A stretch of DNA of 64,000 nt from Anisus vortex (GCA_949126835.1 OX421498.1:36427306-36491305), one strand, 5' to 3'; counted from the stretch's first letter, positions 22,324 to 34,450 are shown. The notes: generated by a model not told the origin, from the sequence alone. Numbers and translations are program-made.

Positions 22324-22755
22324 ACTATAATAAGATGGACTGCTTGCTTTGATATTTCTGCTATTTGATAAGATGAAATACTTAGTTTCGGAATTTCCGA
22401 TCGCACTAAGTCCTCTAGACTCAAGTTTAGTCATTCACTATGATTTTCTCAATGGAAAATTTAGATTAAAATCGAAAGTTTGTAGGTAGGTAGGTATACA
22501 GCGGAAACCTGTGATGCAATCGTAGGAGCGTAGAAGTTATTCAATGCAGCCTTTGTAATTCGCTATAATTTTCTCAATGGAAAATTAAGATTAAAATGGA
22601 AAGTTGGAAGGTAGGTAGGTAGGTAGGTATACAGCGGAAACCTTTGATGCAATCGTAGGAGCATAGAAGTCATTCAAGACATTAATTATTGGTTGCGCAC
22701 GGAAAAAGAACATATTGGCTCTAAAAATAGAGCAAGCGGTCCATCTTATTATAGT
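22324..22755 (+). mobile_element. TATAATAAGATGG MITE, copy 2, with internal duplication
   Basis: The terminal 25 bases (starting ACTATAATAAGATGGACTGC) match the inverse of the right end at 24 of 25 positions. Relative to copy 1 an internal block containing TTTTCTCAATGGAAAAT, AGCGGAAACCT and CGTAGGAGC is duplicated in tandem (about 22430-22540 and 22555-22665). Each copy contains a GTAG run (GTAGGTAGGTAGGTATACAGC) where copy 1 has only GTATATAGC. Confidence 0.8.
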
Positions 22756-23110
22756 CTTTGATTGTGCAGAAAAACAAATATAATTTTGGCTCCGTGTTCG
22801 TTTTTTTCCGAAGTGCCTTGTTGGTGGGAAAATGGCGCTGAACTGTAACATGGAATCGTTCAAAATGATGGCGCCATTACTGATCCAAGGGGTGATAACC
22901 GTCGATGAATGTGATCGTTATTTTCAGATTATTAATTTTTACTTTGGCTCTGAGACTTTAGTATTGCAGATGTTTGGGTTGTTGTTCTTGAAATAATGAA
23001 AACTGCTAAATGGACAAAGTGTATAGGTGTCTATTAGTGTACAAAACTCGGTCGTGTTTTTAATAATAAAAAAAGGGTTTACTTTTAAAATGCATGTACG
23101 GTATCCCTCA
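22756..23110. other. Stretch without a recognised feature
   Basis: No gene or repeat family recognised. Short minus-strand frames here are incidental. Confidence 0.3.
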
Positions 23111-23330
23111 ATAAATATTATATCATTCTACCAGTCTATCAATCTATCAATCTAAAAATCCATCAATCTATCAGTCTATCAATGTATCAATCTATCAATC
23201 TACCAATCTACCAATCTACCAGTCTATCACTCTATCTATCAATCTATCAATCTATTAATCTATCAATCCATCAATCTATCAGTCTATCAATATATCAATA
23301 TATCAATCTTTCCACCCTTTAAGCCTAATC
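23111..23330. repeat. Degenerate (CAATCTAT)n tract
   Basis: CAATCTATCAATCTATC words with scattered changes, roughly an 8-bp unit. A related CTAT patch follows near 23400 and a CT run at 23493-23526. Confidence 0.8.
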
Positions 23331-23488
23331 TATCTATATATCTTTTTTGGCCACGTCTGTCTGATATTATCGATATTTAACTCTTTCTTCTCTTTCTTCC
23401 TGTCTATCTAACTATCTGTCTATTTGCCTGTCTGTCTGAAAAATACATTTTATTTTTCTACTTCCATATCTATAGGCTATACAGCGGC

Positions 23489-23524
<36 letters not shown>

Positions 23525-24040
23525 TTCTCATACTCTTTGTACCGATATAAAACAATAATTTTACTTGCTACACTTTTGTTAGTTCCGTTAGTGCTTTCAT
23601 TCTTTTGTGTTTTTAAATTTCTTCTGCTTTTCTTTACGCCAGCTCACCATCATCTACATACCCAATACCAAAAAGACGGCACAATTTTAATAAACCCAGC
23701 TTTGAAGTTAAACAAGTGACCAAAAATTGAGCTTGTCCTAGCGCCTCTCTTACAACCCCCCAAGCCCCGACTCTATATTGGTCTCTAAGATTGGATAAAA
23801 GAGGTTTAGAGAGAGAGAAAAAGAAAAAAAAAAGGAAGATAAAAGAAAAAGTAGACTTTCCTATTGGTACACCGGTTCAATATCTCCCCTAAAGTCTGGC
23901 TCAATGTATCGACCAGCACCGCTTCGTCTCTATCTGTTACTGTGGCCGGTGAGGACATACACACACATACACACACACACGCCAGTGAGATCCAACAACA
24001 TTTATGGAAGCCTAATTTCTTACGTAACCTATGGGACCAC
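23331..24040. other. Low-complexity region without a gene
   Basis: CT tract near 23493-23526, a GA/A tract near 23810-23850, and ACAC near 23958. No supported exon. Confidence 0.35.
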
Positions 24041-24535
24041 ATTCACTCAATCACTCACTCATTCCCTTACTCGCATATTCGTTCTCTCACTCGCTAACTC
24101 ATTCACTCACACATGCCCTCACCCATTCACTCACTCATTCGCTCACTCACTTATTCATTCTCTCACTCATTCACATACACATTCACTCGCTCACTCATTC
24201 ATTCTCCCACCCACTCATCCATTTACTCACTCACGAACTCATTCATTCACTTTTTTCACACACCCACTTTTAGACTCTCATTCACTCACTCGCATACTCA
24301 CTCATTACTCATTCACTAATTCAATCAGTCATTCCCTCACTGGCTTATTCACTCACTCACTCGCTCACACTCACTGATTCACATTATCACTGACTCATTG
24401 ATTCACTCACTAACTCACTCATTCATACATTCATTCATTCTCTCATTCACTCAATCAATCACTCACTTACTCACTCACTCATTCACTCACTCACTCACTC
24501 CTCCACTCACCCACACATTCATTTCCTCACTCATG
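24041..24535. repeat. Degenerate CACT/CATT tetranucleotide array
   Basis: About 500 bp of ACTC, ATTC and ACTCATTC words. All three plus frames stay open for long stretches of Ser-His-Thr-Leu repeats, an artefact. Confidence 0.9.
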
Positions 24536-25632
24536 CACGCGTTCTATCGCACACGTTTAAATCAGACTGACATATAGTCCTACATACCGACGTACGGTGC
24601 AGTTGTTCACACAATGGTGGGGCCCCTACCAACGGATGAAATGTTACTTTAACTACTAGCCCGCCAATGCCCGCCATGGACACATTTTTGCACATACAAA
24701 TAAGTTTCATTCAGCAACTCTGACACAATTTATAACTCAGGTGACTGTGAGGGGCTATTTGTATTTGTGAAATTATCAATCTCTGTGTGTACAGATTTAC
24801 AAAATCAATATTCTTAGCCTATAAGTATAGCTAAAGAGATTGTCCTAGGCCTAAATTTAAACTATAATGATAGTGCGAAAGCAGTTGACAATGAACAAAT
24901 CTAAGTATTTGTTATATTATTATGTCACGCGAACTTAAAATATTTCAACCCTTGTCGTCTTGTTCTTTTTTTTTAGCAGGATGCTTTTTAAAAATAAATA
25001 GATTTTTCCCATTCAATTCATAAAATAAAACGTCGTGAATTTGTCAGGATCGAAATGGCAGGTAGTGGGCGGGTTCGTCTAATTGACATCCATTCTCTGT
25101 CAACCAAGCGAAATAGCCCCCCCCCCTACCCCCCCCCCCAGCCAAACACATTTACCAAAACGTCCTTAACGTCGGCACCTGTTTTAATGGTCAAGAAGAT
25201 GAGTGGGGTTCCTAAGGACCCCGATTGTCCGTCGCCCTACCTGTGATCATGGACTTAAAGGTGGGTCGAAAACATAATAAAAGGTATGATAATGGACGAA
25301 TTCTAGGTGCGATATAAGCCTGTGAATGAGTGTGTGTGTGTGTGAACTTTTTTCTTAAATCTTCTGATGCACGCACACACCCACACACACACACATTTCT
25401 ACCCAAAGATGAAACGTGCTGAAGGAGTGGTACGCACCACTGAAATACAACCACATTTTGACGCGCTAATTACGATACATTTTCATGAAAACCCAATTTT
25501 GATGACGCGATTTGAAAATAAAAATTCAAACGAGACATAATTTGCATACGTAGAATTGTGTGTAATTTAATAACTAGACAGCAAGAACTTTAAAACTAAA
25601 ATGCCTCCTTTAGTTAGTCAGGCCAATACTAG
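24536..25632. other. Stretch without a gene
   Basis: ACTACTAGCCCGCCAATGCC near 24653 resembles the start of the hairpin-ended elements at 40374 and 41892. C-rich patches lie near 25120, and GT and CA runs lie near 25332 and 25372. Confidence 0.3.
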
Positions 25633-25890
25633 GCCTGTAATAGAGTAGTCGAGCGGCAGCGCGTTTGGCTGGCTTACCCAAGGTCCTGGGTTCGAATGCT
25701 GGTGAAGGCTATAATATTTTTTTCACCGAGTCTGGAGGGTGTCCCTGAGTCTACACAGCTCTGAATAGTACCGAACATTAGTTTCGGGCCATGTAAAGGT
25801 GGTTGGGGATTGTGCTGGCCAAATAATCACCTAGTATTGCATTGCAACACGAAAACTTGTGAACGCTGCTTCACTGACCCTGTAGATTGT
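25633..25890 (+). mobile_element. SINE family A
   Basis: The tRNA-like head GTCGAGCGGCAGCGCGTTTG carries the A-box region. CCTGGGTTCGAATGCTGGTG is a near-consensus B-box. The body then has TGTCCCTGAGTCTAC, GTAAAGGTGG, TTGTGCTGGCC and CTTGTGAACGCTGCTTCACT. It ends before TATGGTCTGACTTG. Confidence 0.75.
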
Positions 25891-26589
25891 AGATTAATAT
25901 GGTCTGACTTGAATGGTTTTTTTTAATTATTATATGCTACTGTTTGTGACCCATCGAATAAAAAGAAACTTTAAAAAAAAAAAATTCACACCTGACAAAG
26001 AAAAGAAAAGAGCAATAAAAAGCATTACAAGTGAATATTCACACCTGCAAAGCATAATAATAATACTTATATGTGTAGGCCTATAGCGCTGCCAACAAAT
26101 ATACTGTAAGCTCAGGGCGCATTTAACACTGAGCATCGAACAACTAAGAACACGGATATAAAGTCTTAACAAGATGAGTTAAACTTAAAATTATTTTAAT
26201 AACCTATTATCTTATTATTTTTGGCTTTATCGAAAGTACAAATATATTAACGCACTATATTACTGACCAAAATACACATGCGCAGGCTATTTATAGTTCA
26301 TTGAGTAAATCATTTTTTTCTCTTGGGTAACTCCCTCGTGACTGTTAGCACCTAATATGATAATTAGCGATTCGGACCATAAAAGTCTTTTTGCTTGTGA
26401 CTATAATATACTCTTAATAAACGCTGTTGACGTCACGAGTGCGATAAATCACGTGATATGAAAGTTATTCGTGTCACTATATTAGATGAACGCTGAGCAC
26501 GATGGTTATAGCGTACTTGTCCACGATGCGAACTAATAACGTAGTTCACGTCGGTTTGGGTTTTGAACGAGGTTCTCGTGACCGTACAT
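25891..26589. other. Stretch without a gene, with isolated E-box
   Basis: AT-rich. CACGTG at 26450 and CRE-like TGACGTCAC near 26429 precede the ordered array that starts near 26594. Confidence 0.35.
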
Positions 26590-27035
26590 CGTCCACGTGA
26601 CAGCGGCCCACGTGATTTTAATCCCGTGACCTGACCATGACCCAGTGTTCAGGTGACATTTAAAACCCCAAATGTGATCATTAACCATTGTTCACGTGAC
26701 ATTATAACGCCAGTACGTGACCACGAACTTGCATTCACGTGACAGTACAGTCGTTGACGTGACTATGAACCACCACGTGACCTTAACGCCATTGACGTGA
26801 CAAATAACCACTACCCACGTGACATTTTTGTCTTAACGTGACCATGAACCATTGCTCACGTGACGTCAATGCCATTGACGTGAGTATAAACCACAATCCA
26901 CATGACATTACTGCCATTTACGTGAACACGGCCCACCATGTTCGTGGCATTAGCTACGTTGACGTGACAATGAACCACTAAATGCACGTGACATTAATGC
27001 CCTTTACGTGACCACGAACCACCGTCCACGTGATA
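26590..27035. repeat. Degenerate 42-bp array of CACGTG / GACGTGAC motifs about 21 bp apart
   Basis: ACGTGA begins at 26694, 26715, 26737, 26757, 26775, 26795, 26817, 26836, 26858, 26878, (ACATGA 26900), 26920, 26962, 26986, 27006 and 27028. The usual step is 18-24 bp and the mean about 21. Alternate sites are CACGTG palindromes (9 in this span, e.g. 26693, 26736, 26774, 26816, 26857, 26985, 27027). The others are mostly TGACGTGA or TACGTGAC. Spacer words AACCA, ATTAATGCC and CCATGAACC recur, so a 42-bp dimeric unit is likely. Spacers have drifted much more than the motifs. Confidence 0.75.
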
Positions 27036-28877
27036 AAACCCGTATGCATGACTGCGTGCTAAAGCTTCACCCATGCTTGACTAACTTGTAAAATCAACGA
27101 TCCAGCCAAAGCCTGTTTAAAATTCACATCAATTTGGGCAAATCCTGTTGTGTAGACATAAAGCCCCTACAAAAACACGTGCCTCCCGTTTTCCCTGATT
27201 CTCACTCCAACCCTCTCCCAGCTGACTATTCATATCTATGTATTTATTTATATAGCCCACCCTCCAAAGCTTCTTAATAGTACTAGCCTTTTCTTTTCCT
27301 CTCAAATAAGTAAAGAAAAAACAAATCAAAGAATAAATTGTAATAAGAGAAAAAAAAATTTTTTTTTCAAAGAAATTTAGCAACTCCACTATTTTTGTTA
27401 TTATTTCTTCTCTTCTTCATCACTCACAGTCTAGTCGTCCTCTAATCATTGCTGCCCGTTGATCCAAACCCCACCCTCCCACCCCATCGCCTCCTTCCAC
27501 TCCCCCCCTCTCCCTTTCTTCTCCGTCCTCATTCTCGCCTCCACTGCCTTATATGAGGCAAAGATTTTTTTATTACTTCCTCCTTATCGAGGGCGGGCTG
27601 GCCACCACGCCACGTCCACTCCCTCCCCCCCTGCCACGGTCTCCCTACCGCTCCCTACCCCATTTTTCCTCCCTCTGCTCAACCGAATGATGTATAAAAA
27701 CCCTCAAACCCAGCGGAATTTCTCCTTCATTTTTAGGCACACGGGTGAAGGCAGACACCGATTGGAGGCATCGATACAATAATTATCTCCCCGATATCAC
27801 CCGAGATTTCGGAGCGAAAAGAAACCCATATTATTATTGTTATTCAATGCACCCAAGTGCAAGTTCTGTAAATTAAAAAAACACAACACATATTGATTCG
27901 TTTCGTTTACTCAAAACCGGTACGACTTTTTAACGTGTCTCATTATTTCAAATCTAGGTCAACATTCTATTTTTAGCTTCACTGCACTGATATATATATA
28001 AACATGTTTTTGATGATTTAGGGTTAGCCGAGTATTGTTTGTGTTTTTTTCTTCCTAACAATAAAATGTGTAGATTCTATTTTCTTTTTTTCAAAAAGTG
28101 GATTCCTGTAAAACAGTAGAAAGTGTGGACGTTTGTTGAAGTGAAGTGAAAATAACAGAATTGTGTGTTTTCCTGTGGGATTTATTTCGTTAAGTGTCCT
28201 GGAAGGATTCACATCAATCAATACAGGGATGTTCCCAGTAGATTGAGCAATCTTAAAACATCCACCTCTACATGAGATTCTAGCGTAACGGAAAGATGAT
28301 TTTGGTTTCAGAGAAATAACAACAATTAAACTTCCAATCAATAGACAGGATGCGAGCAATGCATTTTTTTAAATCCGGTAATTGATTTATTTATTAAAAA
28401 AAAAACAAAGAAAAAAAAATGGTTGACCAAACAGAATGATATCGACGTAACATTACTACTTCCGGATTCGCTGTGACGCGCAGTTCCTGAATTGTTTCCC
28501 GCGCTAATTCACATAACTCTCTGTTCCAATTATTTCTTGTTTGAATCTGATTGTACCGGTGTATAAAGTAAACAGCGAATTATTATATTTTTTTGTAACT
28601 CTTTATTTTCTTATTGTCGGGGTTGAGGCTGGTGAATTAGGTGGAGTACCTGGGATTAAAAAGAAAAAGCCCACTGGGGATTGCTGTTGGTGGGAGGGGA
28701 GCCACATCGGTGTTAATGGATTTAGCAGCTGCTGCGTGCCATGGAAGCTGGTAGGCCAGGGACTCAATTCACAAGTAAGTGTTGTACTGGGAGACCAGTA
28801 TATGGCAGCACCGTTTTTGTGTTTTTGTTGTCAGTATCAAAGAGAGAGTGGGAGTTGGAGAGAGAGAGAGTCTGGGA

Positions 28878-28914
<37 letters not shown>

Positions 28915-29345
28915 GGTAGGCCTATTTGTGCGAGTGGATGGGAGAGAGATGGAGAGATGGAGAGCTGCTATTGTGATATAGTATTAACTTATTTTTGGAT
29001 TAAATTACTCTTGATGACAATGTCAACAGTTTAAGCAGCGGTTCTCAATCTGTATTCTTCAGTATCTAATGAATGTAACGACGAAAAATGTGTCGGATAT
29101 AATGTCGTTTGTTTGTTATTCACTTTTTGTTACTATTTACATCAGAACAATTGTTATGTCATACCAGATCAATGTTTTTTACTGGATGGTTGTAAGATTG
29201 AAATTTTATTGGCAACACTGAATTCAGTGATTTTGTTGACGTAACAATTTTACAAATGACCAATCAAAGAAAACCTTTTTTTCCTTTTTTTTTAAAAAAG
29301 TTAACCGCTGGCCGAGTGAGACAAAATTCGCTTTATTGCTTTAAT
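27036..29345. other. Long stretch without a supported gene
   Basis: Pyrimidine-rich C/T sequence at about 27450-27680, poly-A near 28395, and a GT/GA microsatellite at 28875-28915. Open frames at 27459, 28024 and 28541 have no recognisable domains, and the last is mostly simple repeat. No splice-consistent exon chain was found. Confidence 0.35.
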
Positions 29346-29690
29346 TGACACGAATTCGAGCCAATTAAACATGGATTGGTGTTTCTTTAGATGACGATGA
29401 ATTAGACGAAATTAAATGGAGTATACTGTTCCGTTATCTTACGATGAATCGGACCAATTAAATGGAGTACACTGTTCCGCTGGCTTACGATGAGTTTGAC
29501 CAATTATAGTACAGACCTCCGGTTCCGTTATCTTTCGAATAATTTGGCCAATTATGTTATTTTTGAAAACATTGCTTCTTTCTGTTAAGAGAGAACATGG
29601 CTAATAAAACAAAGTGTAATGTTCCTTAAGTTGATAATGAATTGAACCAATTAAACAATGTATAGGCTACACACGATGAATTAGACGAAT
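29346..29690. repeat. Degenerate tandem repeat, about 46-bp unit
   Basis: AATTAAATGGAGTATACTGT then TCCGTTATCTTACGATGAAT, and a second unit with the same words (GAGTACACTGTTCCG, TTACGATGAG), followed by more worn units (GGTTCCGTTATCTTTCG). Flanking pieces share GATGAATTAGACGAA. Confidence 0.6.
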
Positions 29691-30295
29691 GAATAGCATT
29701 CACGACTAGACAAAATAGTCTAAACAACATTTTCAATTACTTTTTTTTTCTCACCAAGTGTCCTTTTGAATTAATTTCGTGACTAAAATTCCTAATAAGC
29801 AAAACTGTCAAATTCAAACAGAACACCTCTTGTGGCTTTTCGCAGTTTTAAAAGATTTAAAACAACAATAAAATGTTTTAATGAAATTACACTTGCTGGT
29901 CTTATCAGAACAAAAACAAACATGGGGATGCTACCAGGAAACGGAAAACACAAAGCTAATCCCATTCCTTTCTTTGTCTTTATTAATTAGAAGTTATCTA
30001 TTAACGAATGTGACTGAATAAAGAGTTCGGCATTTTATTGACCGCCCATGTTTCTGAAAACAATTAGCGTAGTGATTGAATTTCTTATTTTATAAAGAAG
30101 AGCTCAAACCCAGGCAAACACATATAGATATACTACAGATAAATAACATAGCCTTGCTCTCGATCTATCCCTAGAAGTGTATGCATTCTTAATGTACAGC
30201 CATTTGCAGTCGTAGGACTTGGCTTGATTAGCAATGAGGACATAGATCTATCCGTAAAAGGAACATTAGTGACAGCTGTAAGATGTATAACCAGC
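29691..30295. other. Stretch without a recognised feature
   Basis: AT-rich, nothing recognised. Confidence 0.3.
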
Positions 30296-30590
30296 CTAAA
30301 CATCTTCAAAAGACGTGCAGAGTGAAGACTTCTGTTGAAGACATTCGGCTAAAAACGTCTTTGGAATAAGTCCAGCCAAAAAAGTCTGTGGAAGGCATCC
30401 AACAGAAGACATCTAAGGAAGGCATTCCAAGACGTGTTTCTAAGAAACCCAACCAAAAAGACTTGTAGGTGTCAACTAGCCAGAACAATCTTTAGAAGAC
30501 ACTCATTGAAAGGTGTCTGTAGAAGATAGTCAATCTAAGACGCTTTTAGAAGACCATCGGTCAAAGATGTTTTTAACTTCGAGGAAGATG
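30296..30590. repeat. Very degenerate minisatellite of AGAAGAC/AAGACG words
   Basis: GAAGACATTC, AAAACGTCTTTGGAA, GAAGACATCT, AAGACGTGTTTCTAAGAA, AGAAGACACTCA and AGACGCTTTTAGAAGAC recur about every 25-32 bp. The minus strand gives a worn repeated peptide (SKDVFSRMSSTEVF-like), not believed coding. Confidence 0.5.
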
Positions 30591-31506
30591 CCACTTTGGT
30601 GCATATAAATGTCAATGAACCAGATACTAAACTTAACGTGGTCAGTCAATCAGACGCCTCACCGGACAGCCAGACTTCCACCGTCGACAGAGTTACCAAG
30701 TTAATGGGACAGCCTGTTTAAACTACAAAACTCTACGTCAGCCATACTTGCATGGTTTGGGACACCTGGAAAAAAGTCACTAGGATAGACATTACTTAAC
30801 GTCACTTTGAGAACCAAGACTCCACCTAGATGTATATATTTATACATATTTTATTGTTAATGACGTAGATTGGGTACATAAAAACACCAATGGAACTTTT
30901 TACATACCAATCTGCTCAACAAATCTTATCATAATATCTGTTACAGGGGCGAAGCCAGACATTGTTTTTCAGGGTGGGCTGTACTTTTGTGTGACAAACA
31001 TTTAATTTATCACATTTTTCGCGAATTCAGTAGGCCTACTACATCTTTAAAAAATTGTTGTAAAAAGTATTGTTTTTTTTTCAAAACTTTCATTGGGCCC
31101 CCCCCCCCACTCCTTTTCACCCCCTTTCGTTCCATTCTATACAGATGATTATTGTATACATAGTTTGACGATCACTTGTATTTGCAACAAAACAAATGTA
31201 TAGAGTACATTAATATTATTTCACCCAGTACATAACACACCCTATGTCCATTCTAAAGCAAATACAAAAAGAGGAGACTACCACACATTCTAAACACTGA
31301 ACGTGAACTCCCTCTTCACGTGTTTGGCATGTTTAGATGTAATGGGTTTATTCTTTCTATAAACAAATATAATTGTATACCTTTTGTTTTTAAATTGTTT
31401 ATCTTTTGGCCTTTACCCCTTTCTAAAATAGTTTGGTGCTGCGATAGAAAAAAAAGGTAAAGTAAACATTGGGATTCACGAATTATCGTAGCCTACATTA
31501 TTTTTA
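30591..31506. other. Stretch with a possible hAT MITE end
   Basis: CAGGGGCGAAGCCAGAC near 30945 resembles CAGTGGCGTAGCCAGAC-type hAT MITE starts, followed by GTGGGCTGTAC. A C10 run near 31099 follows. No right end or target duplication was found. The rest is unremarkable. Confidence 0.3.
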
Positions 31507-31765
31507 TGGGGCACGCTGGCCGAATCGGCAGCGCGTTCGACTGGCGTACCGAAAGTCCTGAGTTCGAATCCTGGTGAAGGATGTGATTTGTTTTTCCCTG
31601 GACTCGATGGTGTCTCTGAGTCTACCCAGCTATGATGTGCACCTGACATTGTGTAAAGTGAAGGAGGCTAGGAATTGTGCTGGCCACAAATCCTCTGGTA
31701 TGCCTTGGCCACTGAAACTAGTGAACGCTGCTTTACTGGCCCTAAAGATATGGGTACTTTACTAC
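31507..31765 (+). mobile_element. SINE family A, best-preserved copy
   Basis: The head GGGGCACGCTGGCCGAATCG then GCAGCGCGTTCGACTGGCGT, the B-box GAGTTCGAATCC, then GGTGTCTCTGAGTCTACCCA, TTGTGCTGGCCACAAA, GCCTTGGCCACTGAAACTAG and GTGAACGCTGCTTTACTGGC. Head-to-tail order is intact. Confidence 0.8.
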
Positions 31766-31926
31766 TTACATTATTTTTAAATCTTAGTACTCACAGTTAG
31801 TTGGTAAAACTTAATGGTAGAACCTCGAAGTTTGTGTCAAAAGTAAATATGATTCACCTTTCTATTTTTTAAATATATTTATGAATAGGAGAAGTTCATA
31901 TGTGACGTCTGTACGGATATGATTAC

Positions 31927-33598
31927 GAATATGAAAGACAGGAATGTGTACAAGATAAGAATATGTGAAAGACTGGAATGTGTGAAAGGCTCGAATGTGT
32001 GAAAGACTGAAATGTATGAAAGACTGGAATGTGTGACAGATTGGAATGTGTAAAAGACTGGCATGTGTGAAAGACTGAAATGTGTGAAAGACTGAAATGT
32101 ATGAAAGACTGGAATGTTTTAAAGCCTGGAATGTGTGACAGACTGGTATGTTCTAATTACTAGAATGTGTGACAGACTGGTATGTTTTAAATACTATAAT
32201 GAGTGACAGACTGGAATGTGTTAAAGACTGGTGTGTGTGACAGATTGGAATGTGTTAAAGGCTGGAATATGTGACACACTGGAATGTGTGACAGACTCGA
32301 ATATGTGACAGATTGGGATGTGTGATAGACTGGTGTGTGTTAAGGACTGGAATGTGTGACAGATTGGAATGTGTGACAGACTGGAATATGTGAAAGACTC
32401 GAATGTGTGAAAGACTGAAATGTATGGAAGACTGGAATGTCTGGCAGACTGGAATGTGTTAAAGACTGGCATGTGTGAAAGACTGGAATGTGTGAAAACT
32501 GAAATGTATGAAAGACTGGAATGTGTGACAGACTGGTATGTTTTAAATACTAGAATGTGTGACAGACTGGTATGTTTTAAATACTATAATAAGTGACAGA
32601 CTGGAATGTGTTAAAGACTGGTGTGTGTGACAGATTGGAATGTGTTAAAGGCTGGAATATGTGACACACTGGAATGTGTGACAGACTCGAATATGTGACA
32701 GATTGGGATGTGTGATAGACTGGTGTGTGTTAAGGACTGGAATGTGTGACAGATTGGAATGTGTGACTGAAATGTATGGAAGACTGGAATGTCTGGCAGA
32801 CTAGAATGTGTTAAAGACTGGCATGTGTGAAAGACTGGAATGTGTGAAAAACTGAAATGTATGAAAGACTGGAATGTGTGACAGTCTGGTATGTTTTAAA
32901 TACTAGAATGTGTGACAGACTGGTATGTTTTAAATACTATAATAAGTGACAGACTGGAATGTGTTAAAGACTGGTGTGTGTGACAGATTGGAATGTGTTA
33001 AAGGCTGGTGTGTGTGACAGATTGGAATGTGTTAAAGGCTGGAATATGTGACACACTGGAATGTGTGACAGACTCGAATATGTGACAGATTGGGATGTGT
33101 GATAGACTGGTGTGTGTTAAGGACTGGAATGTGTGACAGATTGGAATGTGTGACAGACTGGAATGTGTGAAAGACTCGAATGTGTGAAAGACTGAAATGT
33201 ATGGAAGACTGGAATGTCTGGCAGACTGGAATGTGTTAAAGACGGGCATGTGTGAAAGACTGGAATGTGTGAAAAACTGAAATGTATGAAAGACTGGAAT
33301 GTGTGACAGATTGGAATGTGTAAAAGACTGGCATGTGTGAAAGACTGGAATGTGTGAAAGACTGAAATGTATGAAAGACTGGAATGTTTTAAAGCCTGGA
33401 ATGTGTGACAGACTGGTATGTTTTAAATACTAGAATGTGTGACAGACTGGTATGTTTTAAATACTATAATGAGTGACAGACTGGAATGTGTTAAAGACTG
33501 GTGTGTGTGACAGATTGGAATGTGTTAAAGACTCGAATGTGTGAAAGACTGAAATGTATGGAAGACTGGAATGTCTGGCAGACTGGATTGTGTAACAG
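31927..33598. repeat. 17-bp minisatellite with large internal duplications
   Basis: The unit is approximately AAAGACTGGAATGTGTG, about 98 copies. A distinctive block beginning TAAATACTATAAT(G/A)AGTGAC recurs at about 32191, 32581, 32934 and 33461. Minus-strand frames 32221-32472 and 32998-33249 (offset 777 bp) are nearly identical over 83 codons, confirming block duplication. Confidence 0.9.
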
Positions 33599-34002
33599 TT
33601 CTGTCAATAAGACAGATAATAGCACTGATAAATGAAACCCAAGTTGTAATTGTATTCTTATAAAACCATTTCAAAAAGCCAGTAAAATTCTAATGAAAGG
33701 CCGGGATGAGCTCTCGACTAAGTTGCCCGGCGTTGTGCTGGAAATCGATGGAGCCTCCAATAGACAATTCGTGGCGTGGGGGCGGTGAGGGGTAGGGGGT
33801 TTAATGGAGGCATAATTAAATGCTGGTCTCCGTTGTTTTAACCGTTTTCTTAGGGACTAAAAAAGCACTACTGATAAAGGAGGTCACGAATAAGAGAGGA
33901 GCAAATCTGGCAGCCGTACACCTCCATGACACCTGTCATCGCGTGGAGAAAATACAATGTTTGAACTACAGCCTGAGAATTTAGCTGGCAACACTTTGCA
34001 AT
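33599..34002. other. Stretch without a recognised feature
   Basis: Moderately GC-rich patch at 33700-33810. No gene or repeat family recognised. Confidence 0.3.
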
Positions 34003-34450
34003 GGGGCACGGTTGCGCGCGCGCGTTCGACTGGCGTACCGAAGGTCCAGGATTCGAAGCCTGGTGAAGGCTAAGGTTTACCTGGTCGGGAGGGTATCTCT
34101 GGGTGTCTACCCAGCTCTGGTGGGTACCTGACATTGAGGGCGGTGTCCCTGAGACTACCCAGCTCTGGTGGGTACCTGACATTGAGGGCGGTGTCCCTGA
34201 GTCTACCCAGCTCTGGTGGGTACCTGACATTGAGGGCGGTGTCCCTGAGTCTACCCAGCTCTGATGGGTACCTGACATTGACGGCGGTGTCCCTGAGTCT
34301 ACCCAGCTCTGGTGGGTACCTGACATGAGTCAAAGAAAAGTAAAGGCTCCTGGGCATTGTGCTGGCCACTTAATCTCGTAGTTTGCCGTGGCCATAGAAA
34401 CTTGGTAACGCTGCTATGGCTCTAATTGGTCCGACGGGATACTTTGCTTT
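34003..34450 (+). mobile_element. SINE family A carrying an expanded internal 48-bp minisatellite
   Basis: Head GGGGCACGGTTGCGCGCGCG, CGTTCGACTGGCGTACCGAA and B-box GGATTCGAAGCC. The SINE segment CTGAGTCTACCCAGCTCTGG then TGGGTACCTGACATTGA is then repeated five times with a 48-bp period (34098-34326), where other copies have it once. The normal 3' half (GTAAAGGCTCCTGGGCATTG, CACTTAATCTCGTAG, AACGCTGCT) follows. Because 48 is divisible by 3, both strands show a 16-residue repeated peptide with no coding meaning. Confidence 0.85.

Noticed and set aside
24031..24377. Overlapping Ser-His-Thr-rich frames
   Set aside because: Translation of a CACT/CATT tract, open in all three frames.
28541..28981. 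146-codon plus frame
   Set aside because: The second half is GT/GA microsatellite and the first half has no recognisable domain or splice support.
31507..31580. Functional tRNA gene
   Set aside because: A- and B-boxes are present, but no acceptor stem closes and the same head recurs with a conserved non-tRNA body. It is a SINE.
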